Below, in pieces: positions 22,976 through 30,152 of a DNA stretch of 30,152 nucleotides (position 1 is its first letter; each line of letters begins with the position of its first letter). The position numbers and the translations under genes are program-made. The notes beneath the pieces were generated by a model, which saw only the letters and a list, made by a program, of their open reading frames with translations, did not search any database and had not been told where the DNA came from. The stretch comes from Oscillospiraceae bacterium. Its GTDB lineage: Bacteria; Bacillota; Clostridia; Oscillospirales; Ruminococcaceae. The DNA lies in contig JAAVIG010000186.1 in NCBI GenBank assembly GCA_014796735.1, positions 1 to 30,152 of the forward strand. Reading direction: 5' to 3'.

Positions 22976-23061
22976 GATCCCTTTTTAAACTGTGGGATTA
23001 GTGCTTCGGGTGCAATCCCATTTTAAACTGTGGGTATTACGTCAGTTTAAAATGGGATTGG
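22976..23061 (-). promoter_or_regulatory. Leader with alternative hairpins before asp23
   Basis: In the transcript, segment A (23060-23043) is perfectly complementary over 18 bases to segment B (23030-23013), with a 12-base loop. Segment C (22996 to about 22976) repeats B: CCCACAGTTTAAAANGGGAT occurs in both, 38 bases apart. C can therefore also pair with A with one mismatch. Such mutually exclusive pairings are the form of an attenuator or riboswitch-like control, just upstream of the ribosome site. I match it to no known RNA family. Confidence 0.65.
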
Positions 23062-23070
23062 TATCAGAGC

Positions 23071-23084
23071 TTGTTTGCAAACAA
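23071..23084. promoter_or_regulatory. Perfect palindrome in the asp23 leader
   Basis: TTGTTTGCAAACAA is a perfect 14-base palindrome, a plausible dimeric regulator site. It lies in the leader of the asp23 run and eight bases before a plus-strand TATAAT (23092-23097) that has no gene downstream. Confidence 0.45.
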
Positions 23085-23089
23085 AAAGC

Positions 23090-23161
23090 GGTATAATGCT
23101 TTTATAAGAGAGTCTAAAGGTAAAAACACCCTATATTGACCCACTTATAAAACATTATACC
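23090..23161. repeat. Inverted repeat spanning the asp23 promoter start
   Basis: GGTATAATGCTTTTATAAG (23090-23108) is the inverse of CTTATAAAACATTATACC (23144-23161) except for one extra/changed base, with 35 bases between. The right arm includes the -10 box of the minus-strand promoter. The left arm carries a second TATAAT pointing the other way. Confidence 0.7.
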
Positions 23162-23182
23162 ACAAAACGGAAAAATAAACAA
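23154..23182 (-). promoter_or_regulatory. Promoter of the asp23-to-recN run
   Basis: Minus strand TTGTTT (23182-23177), a 17-base spacer and TATAAT (23159-23154). The start of transcription would be near 23147, about 195 bases before asp23, giving an unusually long leader. Confidence 0.65.
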
Positions 23183-23237
23183 CTGTTTTCTTTATTTTAT
23201 TGGGATTTTGTCAGAATTTTTATTGCGGCATCTGCGA

Positions 23238-25772
23238 TTATTTCTCTCTGTCCCTTGTCCCCAAGGTATTTTTAAAGATAACAAAACCGCTTTCGTCCTC
23301 GTCAAAGGTATATTCAACCCAACTATGCCAGCCTTCCTTAAGCCCGCAAGGCACATAACGTCTGAACAATCCGTCCTTAACGGGAAAATATCCCTCGCCC
23401 TTGCCCTTGTACTCAGTCAGCTCCCACACTGCTTCAAGGGTATCGTCCTTATAGCTTCTTGAATATCTGACAATACCTATTTCGGGAGCAAACCAATAAT
23501 GTCTTACGCCGTTGAGATAGCTTTCCCAGTCGGTTCTGCTTCTTTCCTCAACGCATATATGGCGGCAGCCCTTAAACTCGCCCGCGGCGGTATGTACCGT
23601 TTCATCGGGCAAAACCTCAAGAGAAAATTTTGTCTTCCTCTTACCGTCAACCGTCTCCTCCTGTAATTTCTTGTACCCCTCTGTCCATTCATCCGACCAT
23701 GTTTTTCCCGCAATAAGACTCAGATCCTCATAAAAATAATCATATTTGATCATATCAAGTTCATCATTTATAGGATCGTGTTTCCAGTCAAAGCTGTATT
23801 CGGAATAGCCATTGATAATGATTTTGCCGTCGCCAATACTTAAGCTGCAGCAGTTAAAGAAATTACGGTAGCCCTTTTCGGTATATGCGGGGTTAAATTC
23901 GGGCTCGGTATCGAATATCCTGTCCATAACGTTTTTGGCAATAGAGGTGTGAAGCTTTTCCCGCTTGGTTTTTGCCAACATTTCCGCTTTTTCAAAGGAC
24001 GGACGGGTGTCGGACAGCTTATTCCCGTCACCGGAATATGTTTGTTTTATTTTACGGATATTTCCCCGCCATGTGCTTTCGTTATAGCCAAGCAGCTTTA
24101 CATAATTATGGTGAGACAAAACCGCCTTGCCTTTCCCGGCGGAAACGACCTCATACACATTTTCAATATCGTATATTATATCGTTTTCATTGATCAAGCC
24201 GTATTCCCAGCGATTCCCCTCGGCAAAGGGAATTATCTCGTCACCGCCGTTTATAGTGCAATTTAAAAGCTGCCATTCCTCCGTCTTGCCCTCCACCTGC
24301 ACGATCTGCTTAACAATGCCTACATTTGGACAAAAGTAAGTTTCACAGCGGTTTAACCCCCATAATTGAACCTTAGGCAGATATACATAGCAAACGCAGT
24401 TTTCGTACCTTCCGCTCGGAGTTTCCACCGTGGCGTTTTTGCTTTTACATGTAACGGTCACCCTTTTATCGGAGGAAACCATGCTTTCTCCCTCCTTAAG
24501 ATTACCGTCGAAAATAACGCCGTCGCAGAAATTGCAGTAATAAAAAACAGCGAGGTTGGGGCAAACTCCCCTTGTGAAGCTGTAACCCGGCTGCTGCATG
24601 TAATACAGCCTGTTGTCCTTATATTGAAGCACCTCGGCGGTAGTCCCCAACAGAAGGGGCATTTCACCCTCTCTGAGCTTTCTCTCCTCGATATGAACCG
24701 CGCCCAATGCGGCGGCATAATAAGCGCAGTCCTTTGTAAGGGTCTCCAACACCTTTTTATAGTACCCTATTCCCTTTTCAAATTGGCTGTCGCTGCACAA
24801 TGCGTGAGCCAACCAAAAATAAAGGTAGCCCAAAGCTTTTTTGAAGCCCTTTTGAATAAGAGCGGGAGCCTGCGTGTTTTCCATGTAGTCTATCTTGTTA
24901 TCGCCCTTGTATTCGTTCCACTCCTTGCTGACGATAAACTCCATAATATCTTCGTTGCGGCTTTTTTCCGCAGCTTCACGTATACGGTTGAATACATCCT
25001 CGTTAGCCTCTTTATCTATCCACCAATATCCTCTTGCCAGAACGTCGGCGAGAGCATACTGCTTTTCGGTGCTTTCCTCCAAGCTTTCAACGTTTTTTAA
25101 AACCTGTCTGTATTCCGCTTCAAAACCCGTTTTGTCATTCTTAAGACCCCACAGCTTAAGCTGCTCCACCTGATACATGACCTTTTGTACAAATGTAATG
25201 TTTTTGCTGTCTTCCATAACGCCGTATTCCTTTCTCAGCCTTTTGCGCCCCTCATTAAGGCGCCATTTTACCGTGCCGACGGGAATATTTCGCTTTTCCG
25301 CTATCTCCTCCGCCGACAGTCCCTCAAAGTAATGCAGCTTTACGGTATCTCTGATTTTCTCCGACAGTGCCTCAACCGCTTCATGCAGCCTTTCGTCCCT
25401 CTCCCGGCACAAAAAATCGTCTAAATCAAGCTCATTGGACAGATCGGTGTTTTCAAGCAGCTCAAAGCTTATATCGGGTGATGTGTCATAATAGTGACGC
25501 ACCAGATCGACCGCGCAGTTTTTGGCTATTGAGCACACCCATGAGCCGAATTTTTCCCTGTCTCTCAGGCTGTTCAGCCTTACCCACGCGCACACAAAGG
25601 CGTCCTGCGAAGCGTCCTCCGCCGAAAACTGGTTTTTCGTGACCTTATAGGCAGTCCCCTTTACCTTTTTTTCGTAACGGATAACCAGCTCTTCAAAGGC
25701 TTGGTTATTTCCCAGCAAGGTCAGCTCAACCAAAAAATCGTCTTTTTTGTCATTAAAACCGTTCATCTGCAT
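23238..25772 (-). CDS. ECF sigma factor with large C-terminal sensor-like extension
   Basis: An 844-residue protein. Residues 20-92 are sigma region 2 (FEELVIRYEKKVKGTAYKV, SAEDASQDAFVCAW, then the helix to VDLVRHY); 128-183 are region 4 with the helix-turn-helix LSAEEIAEKRNIPVGTVKWR. A normal ECF sigma would end near 185. The rest, about 650 residues, is soluble: helical, TPR-like from about 190 to 360, then strand-rich modules. Two C-terminal stretches are alike: 447-508 and 725-788, each with a TP/AAGxYxxC start and a Y-F-P-x-GIV core (YFCPNVGIVKQI; WFAPEIGIVRY). No anti-sigma gene follows; the extension may do that job. ATG 25772 has AAGGA six bases upstream. The promoter is the shared ECF type. 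Confidence 0.85.
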   Translation of the reverse strand: MQMNGFNDKKDDFLVELTLLGNNQAFEELVIRYEKKVKGTAYKVTKNQFSAEDASQDAFVCAWVRLNSLRDREKFGSWVCSIAKNCAVDLVRHYYDTSPDISFELLENTDLSNELDLDDFLCRERDERLHEAVEALSEKIRDTVKLHYFEGLSAEEIAEKRNIPVGTVKWRLNEGRKRLRKEYGVMEDSKNITFVQKVMYQVEQLKLWGLKNDKTGFEAEYRQVLKNVESLEESTEKQYALADVLARGYWWIDKEANEDVFNRIREAAEKSRNEDIMEFIVSKEWNEYKGDNKIDYMENTQAPALIQKGFKKALGYLYFWLAHALCSDSQFEKGIGYYKKVLETLTKDCAYYAAALGAVHIEERKLREGEMPLLLGTTAEVLQYKDNRLYYMQQPGYSFTRGVCPNLAVFYYCNFCDGVIFDGNLKEGESMVSSDKRVTVTCKSKNATVETPSGRYENCVCYVYLPKVQLWGLNRCETYFCPNVGIVKQIVQVEGKTEEWQLLNCTINGGDEIIPFAEGNRWEYGLINENDIIYDIENVYEVVSAGKGKAVLSHHNYVKLLGYNESTWRGNIRKIKQTYSGDGNKLSDTRPSFEKAEMLAKTKREKLHTSIAKNVMDRIFDTEPEFNPAYTEKGYRNFFNCCSLSIGDGKIIINGYSEYSFDWKHDPINDELDMIKYDYFYEDLSLIAGKTWSDEWTEGYKKLQEETVDGKRKTKFSLEVLPDETVHTAAGEFKGCRHICVEERSRTDWESYLNGVRHYWFAPEIGIVRYSRSYKDDTLEAVWELTEYKGKGEGYFPVKDGLFRRYVPCGLKEGWHSWVEYTFDEDESGFVIFKNTLGTRDREK

Positions 25773-25800
25773 TTCATTTCCTTTCCTTTTGAAGCTTCAA

Positions 25801-25832
25801 CTATAAGACGCAAAAAAATTGAAAAAGGTTGG
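25801..25832 (-). promoter_or_regulatory. ECF-type promoter of the 844-residue sigma gene
   Basis: Minus strand CCAACC (25832-25827), a 15-base T-rich spacer, then GCGTCTTATAG (25811-25801), about 30 bases before the start codon. AAC and CGTC are the classic ECF elements. Confidence 0.72.
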
Positions 25833-25857
25833 GTTTTTTAAAAAAATTCACAGACGT

Positions 25858-26739
25858 TTAAGCTCGCAGGCGTTTAAGAGAGTAATCAAGGATTTTTTCT
25901 TTTCTTGCCGTCAATAAAGTTTTAAGGAAATCCTTATGCGAATCTGTAATAAAAGGCGTTTTGTCAACAATAGAATTGATTTTTTCAATATCTATCTTTT
26001 CATGAATACGGTTTAAAGCCTTATTACAGTCTTTATTTTCAAGTGAAGAAATAAAATCAAAGTAGTTTATTTTTTCTCCGTTCTGCTTTATTGCAGATAG
26101 AGGAATATTATATATTCTGTGATTAAGCTCTCCCTTGTTTGACAGTATACGCTGTATTATTTTTTCATCGGCTTGCGGAAACAGACTGCTTCCGCAGTCG
26201 AACACAGGTGCTAACGACATTTCGTCTGTTGCGCCGTTATACAAAAACCCCCAATTTCCGTTATGTCTGTCCCAGTTTCCGATCAAAGCGTCAACAATAA
26301 ACATATCCCAGAAACGTTCCGATAAGATTTCGCTGTCAATAGCGGTCTGTTGTTCAAACGTTTCCAAAATGTCGCTTAATTCTGTCCCATATCCATTGCG
26401 TTCGGAATCAACTATCTGATTTTTTAAAGAAGCGAAATCCTGTATAATCAGACCTGAAGCGGTAAAATCCTTGCAGGCAACAACAACCTTTTCTTTTCCC
26501 GATTTTGTTGTATATATCCCAAGCTCTGTTTCCTGCACAGGAATACCTATGCTCTCAAAAATTTTACAGCCGAGATATTCCGATATGCAGCTGTTACTGT
26601 AACTCATATCAGTATTTCTTATAGAAACTGCGGGAAATTTCAACATATAAAGCTCGCCATTGTATAAAACAGAAATTTTACTGCCGTTTGCCCCTGCATA
26701 GGACTTGTTTCTTTTTGGCATATTTGTAAAATCTGTCAT
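25858..26739 (-). CDS. HipA/CtkA-like protein kinase
   Basis: A 293-residue protein resembling the kinase domain of HipA and the shorter CtkA kinases. The N-terminal lobe has a glycine-containing loop (YAGANGSKISVLYNGELYMLKFP) with K in LKFP as the ATP-binding lysine (motif cited in part). The catalytic loop is DALIGNWDRHNGNWGFL, with D and N in the HipA pattern NxDRHxxN, and APVFDCGSSLF is the metal-binding DxG-like motif. HipA kinases phosphorylate GltX in E. coli; CtkA is a secreted eukaryotic-like kinase in Helicobacter. It lacks the N-terminal Couple_hipA domain. It overlaps the small upstream gene by four bases, a toxin-antitoxin-like layout. Confidence 0.82.
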   Translation of the reverse strand: MTDFTNMPKRNKSYAGANGSKISVLYNGELYMLKFPAVSIRNTDMSYSNSCISEYLGCKIFESIGIPVQETELGIYTTKSGKEKVVVACKDFTASGLIIQDFASLKNQIVDSERNGYGTELSDILETFEQQTAIDSEILSERFWDMFIVDALIGNWDRHNGNWGFLYNGATDEMSLAPVFDCGSSLFPQADEKIIQRILSNKGELNHRIYNIPLSAIKQNGEKINYFDFISSLENKDCNKALNRIHEKIDIEKINSIVDKTPFITDSHKDFLKTLLTARKEKILDYSLKRLRA

Positions 26740-27032
26740 ATATCATCTGTCCTTTCCATTCTCAAATACTTTTCACGCAGATACCACGCTTGTTCCGTTG
26801 TGATAAGCTGTTCTACCTCCGCCACGTTGATATCGCTTTGTAAATTGCAATAATCGCAGTCCCAATGCAAATATTCTTCATCGTTGCTGTCATACTTCAG
26901 CCAGGCGATCTTCATCTGCTCGACAGACTTCGCAAGGAACTCCGGCAGGTCGCATTCCAAATAGCTCTTGTCGATCGGACGTCCCGTGCTTTCATCATAT
27001 TCGGTATTTATTTGATACAATGGCTCACTCAT
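26736..27032 (-). CDS. Small acidic partner of the HipA-like kinase
   Basis: A 98-residue acidic protein with no recognised family. It begins MSEPLYQINTEYDESTGRPI and includes a central HWDCDYCNLQSD segment with two cysteines. No helix-turn-helix of the HipB type is visible, so it is not a normal HipB antitoxin. The stop overlaps the kinase start (ATGA), so the two are made together; that suggests a substrate, inhibitor or targeting partner. The start at ATG 27032 has GGCGG about six bases upstream; the frame is open to 27119, but those extra residues look non-coding and cover the terminator hairpin of uvrA. Confidence 0.65.
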   Translation of the reverse strand: MSEPLYQINTEYDESTGRPIDKSYLECDLPEFLAKSVEQMKIAWLKYDSNDEEYLHWDCDYCNLQSDINVAEVEQLITTEQAWYLREKYLRMERTDDI

Positions 27033-27065
27033 AGCTATCCGCCTTTCTGTTTTATTAATGAATAA

Positions 27066-27107
27066 ATAAACACGCCTGATATTTCGGCAAACCTTAGGCG
27101 TGTTTAT
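27066..27107 (-). terminator. Terminator of uvrA
   Basis: ATAAACACGCCT (27066-27077) pairs with AGGCGTGTTTAT (27096-27107), a perfect 12-bp stem. On the minus strand it is followed by TTATTCATTAATAAAAC, only partly U-rich. It begins 30 bp after the uvrA stop and separates uvrA from the kinase pair. Confidence 0.7.
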
Positions 27108-27136
27108 ACTGATTTTCAAACAATATTTTGTAAAAA

Positions 27137-29959
27137 TTATTTCAAAAGCTTTTTCAGATACTTGCCCGTATAAGACCTCTTATTTTTCGCAACCTCCTCT
27201 GGAGTACCCTCGGCAATAACATACCCTCCGTTATCTCCTCCCTCGGGGCCCAAGTCTATAATATGGTCGGCGGTCTTTATAACGTCTAAATTATGCTCTA
27301 TAACAACTACCGTATTTCCTCCGTCGGTCAGCTTCTGCAAAATCTCGATAAGCTTCGCCACATCATGGGTGTGAAGTCCCGTCGTCGGCTCGTCCAGTAT
27401 ATATATAGTCCTGCCCGTTGCCCGCTTGGAAAGCTCGGTGGCAAGCTTTACTCTCTGCGCCTCGCCGCCCGAAAGGGTAGTTGCGGGCTGTCCTATCTTA
27501 ACATATCCGAGACCAACATCGTACAGGGTTTGCAGCTTCCTTTGAAGCTTCGGTATACTTGAGAAAAACTCCAACCCCTCCTCAACGGTCATTTCAAGAA
27601 CATCATAAATGCTCTTGCCCTTATACTTTACCTCCAAGGTCTCTCTGTTATAGCGTTTTCCGCCGCAAACCTCGCAGGGTACGTAAATATCGGGCAAAAA
27701 GTGCATCTCGATCTTTATAATGCCGTCGCCCTCGCAGGCTTCGCAGCGTCCGCCCTTGACGTTAAAGCTGAATCTTCCGCTTGTGAAGCCCTTTGCTTTA
27801 GCGTCGGCGGTAGAAGCGTACAAATCGCGTATATCGTTGAAAAGTCCCGTGTAAGTGGCGGGATTTGAGCGGGGCGTCCTTCCTATGGGTGACTGGTCGA
27901 TGTTTATTACCTTATCAAGCTCCTCAACGCCTGTCATCTTCTCGAATTTGCCAGCTCTTACCTTTGCGCGGTTAAGCTTTGCCACAAGGTATTTGTACAG
28001 TATTTCGTTCACAAAGGAGCTTTTTCCGCTTCCCGAAACTCCCGTAACACAGGTAAACACGCCCAAAGGAATTTTTATATCGATATTCTTTAAATTGTTT
28101 TCCTGCGCACCGTACACGGTCAGATAGCGTTCGCCGCACTCTCTGCGCTCCTCGGGAACAGGTATTTTCAACGCTCCCGAAAGATACTGCCCCGTTATTG
28201 AACGCTCGCTTTTTATAATATCCTCGACAGTACCCGCGGCAACCACCTCGCCGCCGTGAATACCCGCCTCGGGGCCTATATCCACTAAATAATCCGCAGC
28301 TCTCATGGTGTCCTCGTCGTGCTCCACCACAATAACGGTGTTGCCTAAGTCACGAAGATTCTTAAGCGTTGAAATAAGTCTGTCGTTATCTCTTTGATGC
28401 AAGCCTATACTGGGTTCGTCAAGAATGTACAAAACCCCCATAAGAGAGCTTCCTATCTGGGTAGCAAGCCGTATACGCTGGCTTTCGCCGCCCGAAAGCG
28501 TTCCCGAGGAGCGGGAAAGCCTAAGGTAATCCAGTCCCACGCTTTGAAGAAAGCCCAGTCTCGAGTTTATTTCCTTTAATATCTGCTCGGCTATCATATT
28601 GTCTCTTTTTGACAGCTCCAGACTTTTTACAAATTCTATCGCGCCCGTAATGCTTAAATTGCTGAACTCGTTTATGTTTTTCCCGCCCACCGTTACGGAC
28701 AAGGCTTCCTTTTTAAGTCTTTGTCCGTGACATTCGGGGCACTCTATCTCCGACATGTAATCGGAAATTTCGTCCTTCATATACTGGCTGTTGGTTTCGC
28801 GGTAGCGGCGTTCGAGGTTGTTTACTATGCCCTCGAAATCTGTCATATGCCCCTTTCCGCCCTCCCAAGGACGCTGTACGGGGAATTTTTCTCCGTTGGT
28901 GCCGTACAGTATAATATTTATCGCGATTTCCGGCAAGTCTTTAACGGGAGTATCAACGGAAAAACCGTAATGCTTCGCCAATCCGTCAAAGTACATTTTC
29001 GCCATGCTGCCCTCGTTGTATACCCAGCCGCTGGCTTTTATAGCGTTTTGTCTTATTGACAGCTCCCTGTTGGGGATTATAAGATTTTCGTCAATGCTCA
29101 TATAGAAGCCTAAACCTGAACAACGCTGGCAAGCACCGAAGGGATTGTTAAAGCTGAACATTCGGGGGTTTAAGTCCTCAACGCTTACCCCATGCTCGGG
29201 ACAAGCGTAGTTCTGCGAAAAATGCAGCTCCTCCTGCCCTATAACGTCAACAAAAACAAGCCCTCCCGAAAGCCTTCCTGACGTTTCAATGCTTTCGGTA
29301 AGTCTTGACTTTATCGTGTCCTTTATCACAAGGCGGTCTATTACCGCTTCGATATTGTGCTTTTTGTTCTTTTCAAGCTTGACCTGCTCGGAAAGGTCGT
29401 ACATTATACCGTCTATCCTTACATGTATAAAGCCCTGTTTTCTTAAATTGTCAAGCTCCTTTGCGTACTCGCCCTTTCTTCCGCGCACAATGGGAGCCAT
29501 GACCTGTATTTTCGTACCCGTTTCAAGCTCCATTATCCTGTCGGCGATCTGATCTACCGTCTGCTGCTTTATTTCCCTGCCGCATACGGGACAGTGAGGT
29601 ATGCCTATTCTCGCATACAAAAGCCTTAAATAGTCATATATTTCCGTTACCGTGCCCACGGTGGAACGGGGGTTCTTTGAAGTGGTCTTCTGATCTATAG
29701 ATATAGCGGGAGATAAGCCCTCTATGCTTTCCACGTCGGGCTTTTCCATCTGACCCAAAAACATTCTCGCATATGAGGAAAGGCTTTCTATATATCTTCT
29801 CTGACCGTCCGCGTAAATTGTATCGAAGGCAAGGGAAGATTTGCCCGAACCCGATAAGCCTGTCATTACAATAAGCTTGTCCCTGGGCAATTCAAGGCTG
29901 ATGTTCTTTAAATTGTGTTCCTTTGCTCCCTTTATGATGATTTTATTGTTAGCTGCCAT
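27137..29959 (-). CDS. uvrA: Excinuclease ABC subunit A
   Basis: A 940-residue, full-length UvrA, the damage-recognition ATPase of nucleotide excision repair. It has two ABC modules: Walker A GLSGSGKSSLAFDT near residue 34 and GVSGSGKSSFVNE in the second half; signatures LSGGESQRIRLATQ and LSGGEAQRVKLATE; and Walker B ILDEPSIGLH and ILDEPTTGLH. Zinc-binding cysteine pairs are CPVC, CPEC and CEAC...CEVCGG. The ATG at 29959 is one base after a uvrB-like stop codon, and AAGGA inside that gene's last codons serves as the ribosome site. No SOS box is visible since the promoter lies outside the window. Confidence 0.98.
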   Translation of the reverse strand: MAANNKIIIKGAKEHNLKNISLELPRDKLIVMTGLSGSGKSSLAFDTIYADGQRRYIESLSSYARMFLGQMEKPDVESIEGLSPAISIDQKTTSKNPRSTVGTVTEIYDYLRLLYARIGIPHCPVCGREIKQQTVDQIADRIMELETGTKIQVMAPIVRGRKGEYAKELDNLRKQGFIHVRIDGIMYDLSEQVKLEKNKKHNIEAVIDRLVIKDTIKSRLTESIETSGRLSGGLVFVDVIGQEELHFSQNYACPEHGVSVEDLNPRMFSFNNPFGACQRCSGLGFYMSIDENLIIPNRELSIRQNAIKASGWVYNEGSMAKMYFDGLAKHYGFSVDTPVKDLPEIAINIILYGTNGEKFPVQRPWEGGKGHMTDFEGIVNNLERRYRETNSQYMKDEISDYMSEIECPECHGQRLKKEALSVTVGGKNINEFSNLSITGAIEFVKSLELSKRDNMIAEQILKEINSRLGFLQSVGLDYLRLSRSSGTLSGGESQRIRLATQIGSSLMGVLYILDEPSIGLHQRDNDRLISTLKNLRDLGNTVIVVEHDEDTMRAADYLVDIGPEAGIHGGEVVAAGTVEDIIKSERSITGQYLSGALKIPVPEERRECGERYLTVYGAQENNLKNIDIKIPLGVFTCVTGVSGSGKSSFVNEILYKYLVAKLNRAKVRAGKFEKMTGVEELDKVINIDQSPIGRTPRSNPATYTGLFNDIRDLYASTADAKAKGFTSGRFSFNVKGGRCEACEGDGIIKIEMHFLPDIYVPCEVCGGKRYNRETLEVKYKGKSIYDVLEMTVEEGLEFFSSIPKLQRKLQTLYDVGLGYVKIGQPATTLSGGEAQRVKLATELSKRATGRTIYILDEPTTGLHTHDVAKLIEILQKLTDGGNTVVVIEHNLDVIKTADHIIDLGPEGGDNGGYVIAEGTPEEVAKNKRSYTGKYLKKLLK

Positions 29960-29960
29960 T

Positions 29961-30152
29961 TTATTTTTCCTTCAGTTCCGTGATTTTATCTCTGAAATAA
30001 GCCGCCTGTTCAAAATCAAGCACCTTTGCCGCCTCACGCATAAGAGAGGTGTACTGCTTGATAAGATTTTGTTTTTCTTCTCTTGAAAAAGCAAAAGGCA
30101 AGCTGACCGAATTAAATGAATGCCTCGGCAAACTTGTGGAAGAAGATATTTA
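29961..30152 (-). pseudogene. uvrB: uvrB 3' fragment (UVR motif), frame broken at the window edge
   Basis: The minus-strand frame ending at TAA 29961 reads SREEKQNLIKQYTSLMREAA, then KVLDFEQAAYFRDKITELKEK: a clear C-terminal UVR domain of UvrB, in the usual place before uvrA. Farther upstream the same frame reads low-complexity residues (ISSSTSLPRHSFNSVS) and meets an in-frame TAA at 30150-30152, so a full uvrB cannot be read through. Either the gene is truncated or the last 50 or so bases come from elsewhere. The whole uvrB body would lie beyond the window. Confidence 0.6.

Noticed and set aside
22976..23061. CRISPR-like array from the repeated CCCACAGTTTAAAA units
   Set aside because: Only two direct copies and one inverted copy exist, and no cas genes are present; a leader structure fits better.
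24366..25100. 244-residue plus-strand open frame opposite the large sigma gene
   Set aside because: The opposite strand carries clear sigma domains and a continuous 844-residue frame; this one has no ribosome site and looks like a shadow.
1..30152. tRNA or rRNA genes and complete insertion sequences
   Set aside because: I found no cloverleaf with tRNA features (no anticodon arm, TTCGA loop or CCA-like end), no rRNA stretch and no transposase. The structure at 13461 lacks tRNA consensus bases.

Overview
The window looks like a chromosomal segment of a moderately AT-rich, low-GC Gram-positive bacterium, most likely a gut-type clostridium of the Ruminococcaceae/Oscillospirales kind. The evidence is the minus-strand gene order asp23-nusB-xseA-xseB-ispA-(PAP2)-dxs-tlyA-nadK-argR-recN, which is typical of Clostridia, together with AGGAGG-type ribosome sites, frequent TTG and GTG starts, a type 1B dihydroorotate dehydrogenase (pyrK/pyrD), and ECF sigma/membrane-protein pairs. 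The species assignment is inference.

Layout. 1-2.8 kb: two palindromic hairpins, a DUF218/YdcF-like protein, a HAD-like protein and an unrecognised 394-residue protein, all on the minus strand. 2.8-4.4 kb: an intracellular glycoside-hydrolase-like gene on the plus strand, with a consensus promoter overlapped by a catabolite/LacI-type operator. 4.4-7.55 kb: two tandem paralogous ECF sigma factor/membrane protein pairs. 7.55-10.9 kb: MntP-like transporter, HD-domain protein, Cu/Zn superoxide dismutase-like protein, XRE regulator and a histidine phosphatase. 10.86-12.57 kb: pyrD and pyrK. 12.6-13.6 kb: an accessory patch holding a Phd/PIN toxin-antitoxin pair and a non-coding element that folds into a perfect cloverleaf. 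13.65-22.95 kb: the eleven-gene housekeeping run from asp23 to recN, with a long hairpin-rich leader in front. 23.2-25.8 kb: an 844-residue ECF sigma factor with a huge C-terminal extension. 25.86-27.03 kb: a HipA-like kinase with a small partner. 27.1-30.15 kb: uvrA and a broken or chimeric 3' end of uvrB.

How the parts work together. The 11-gene run covers stress envelope protein, antitermination, repair nuclease, isoprenoid supply (DXP synthase and prenyl synthase), rRNA methylation, NADP supply, arginine control and recombinational repair; most genes overlap or lie within about 60 bp. PyrK and PyrD form one enzyme. All three ECF sigma genes carry the same unusual promoter: AACC, a T-rich spacer of exactly 15 nt, then GCG plus an AT-rich box. 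This suggests autoregulation or cross-regulation in one sigma network.

Most interesting points: the cloverleaf element at 13461-13547; the shared ECF promoter; the asp23 leader, where one segment can pair with either of two downstream repeats; the sigma factor with a duplicated C-terminal module; the 10-codon remnant of a second phosphatase gene beside the XRE regulator; and the end of the window, where the UvrB reading frame runs into a stop.
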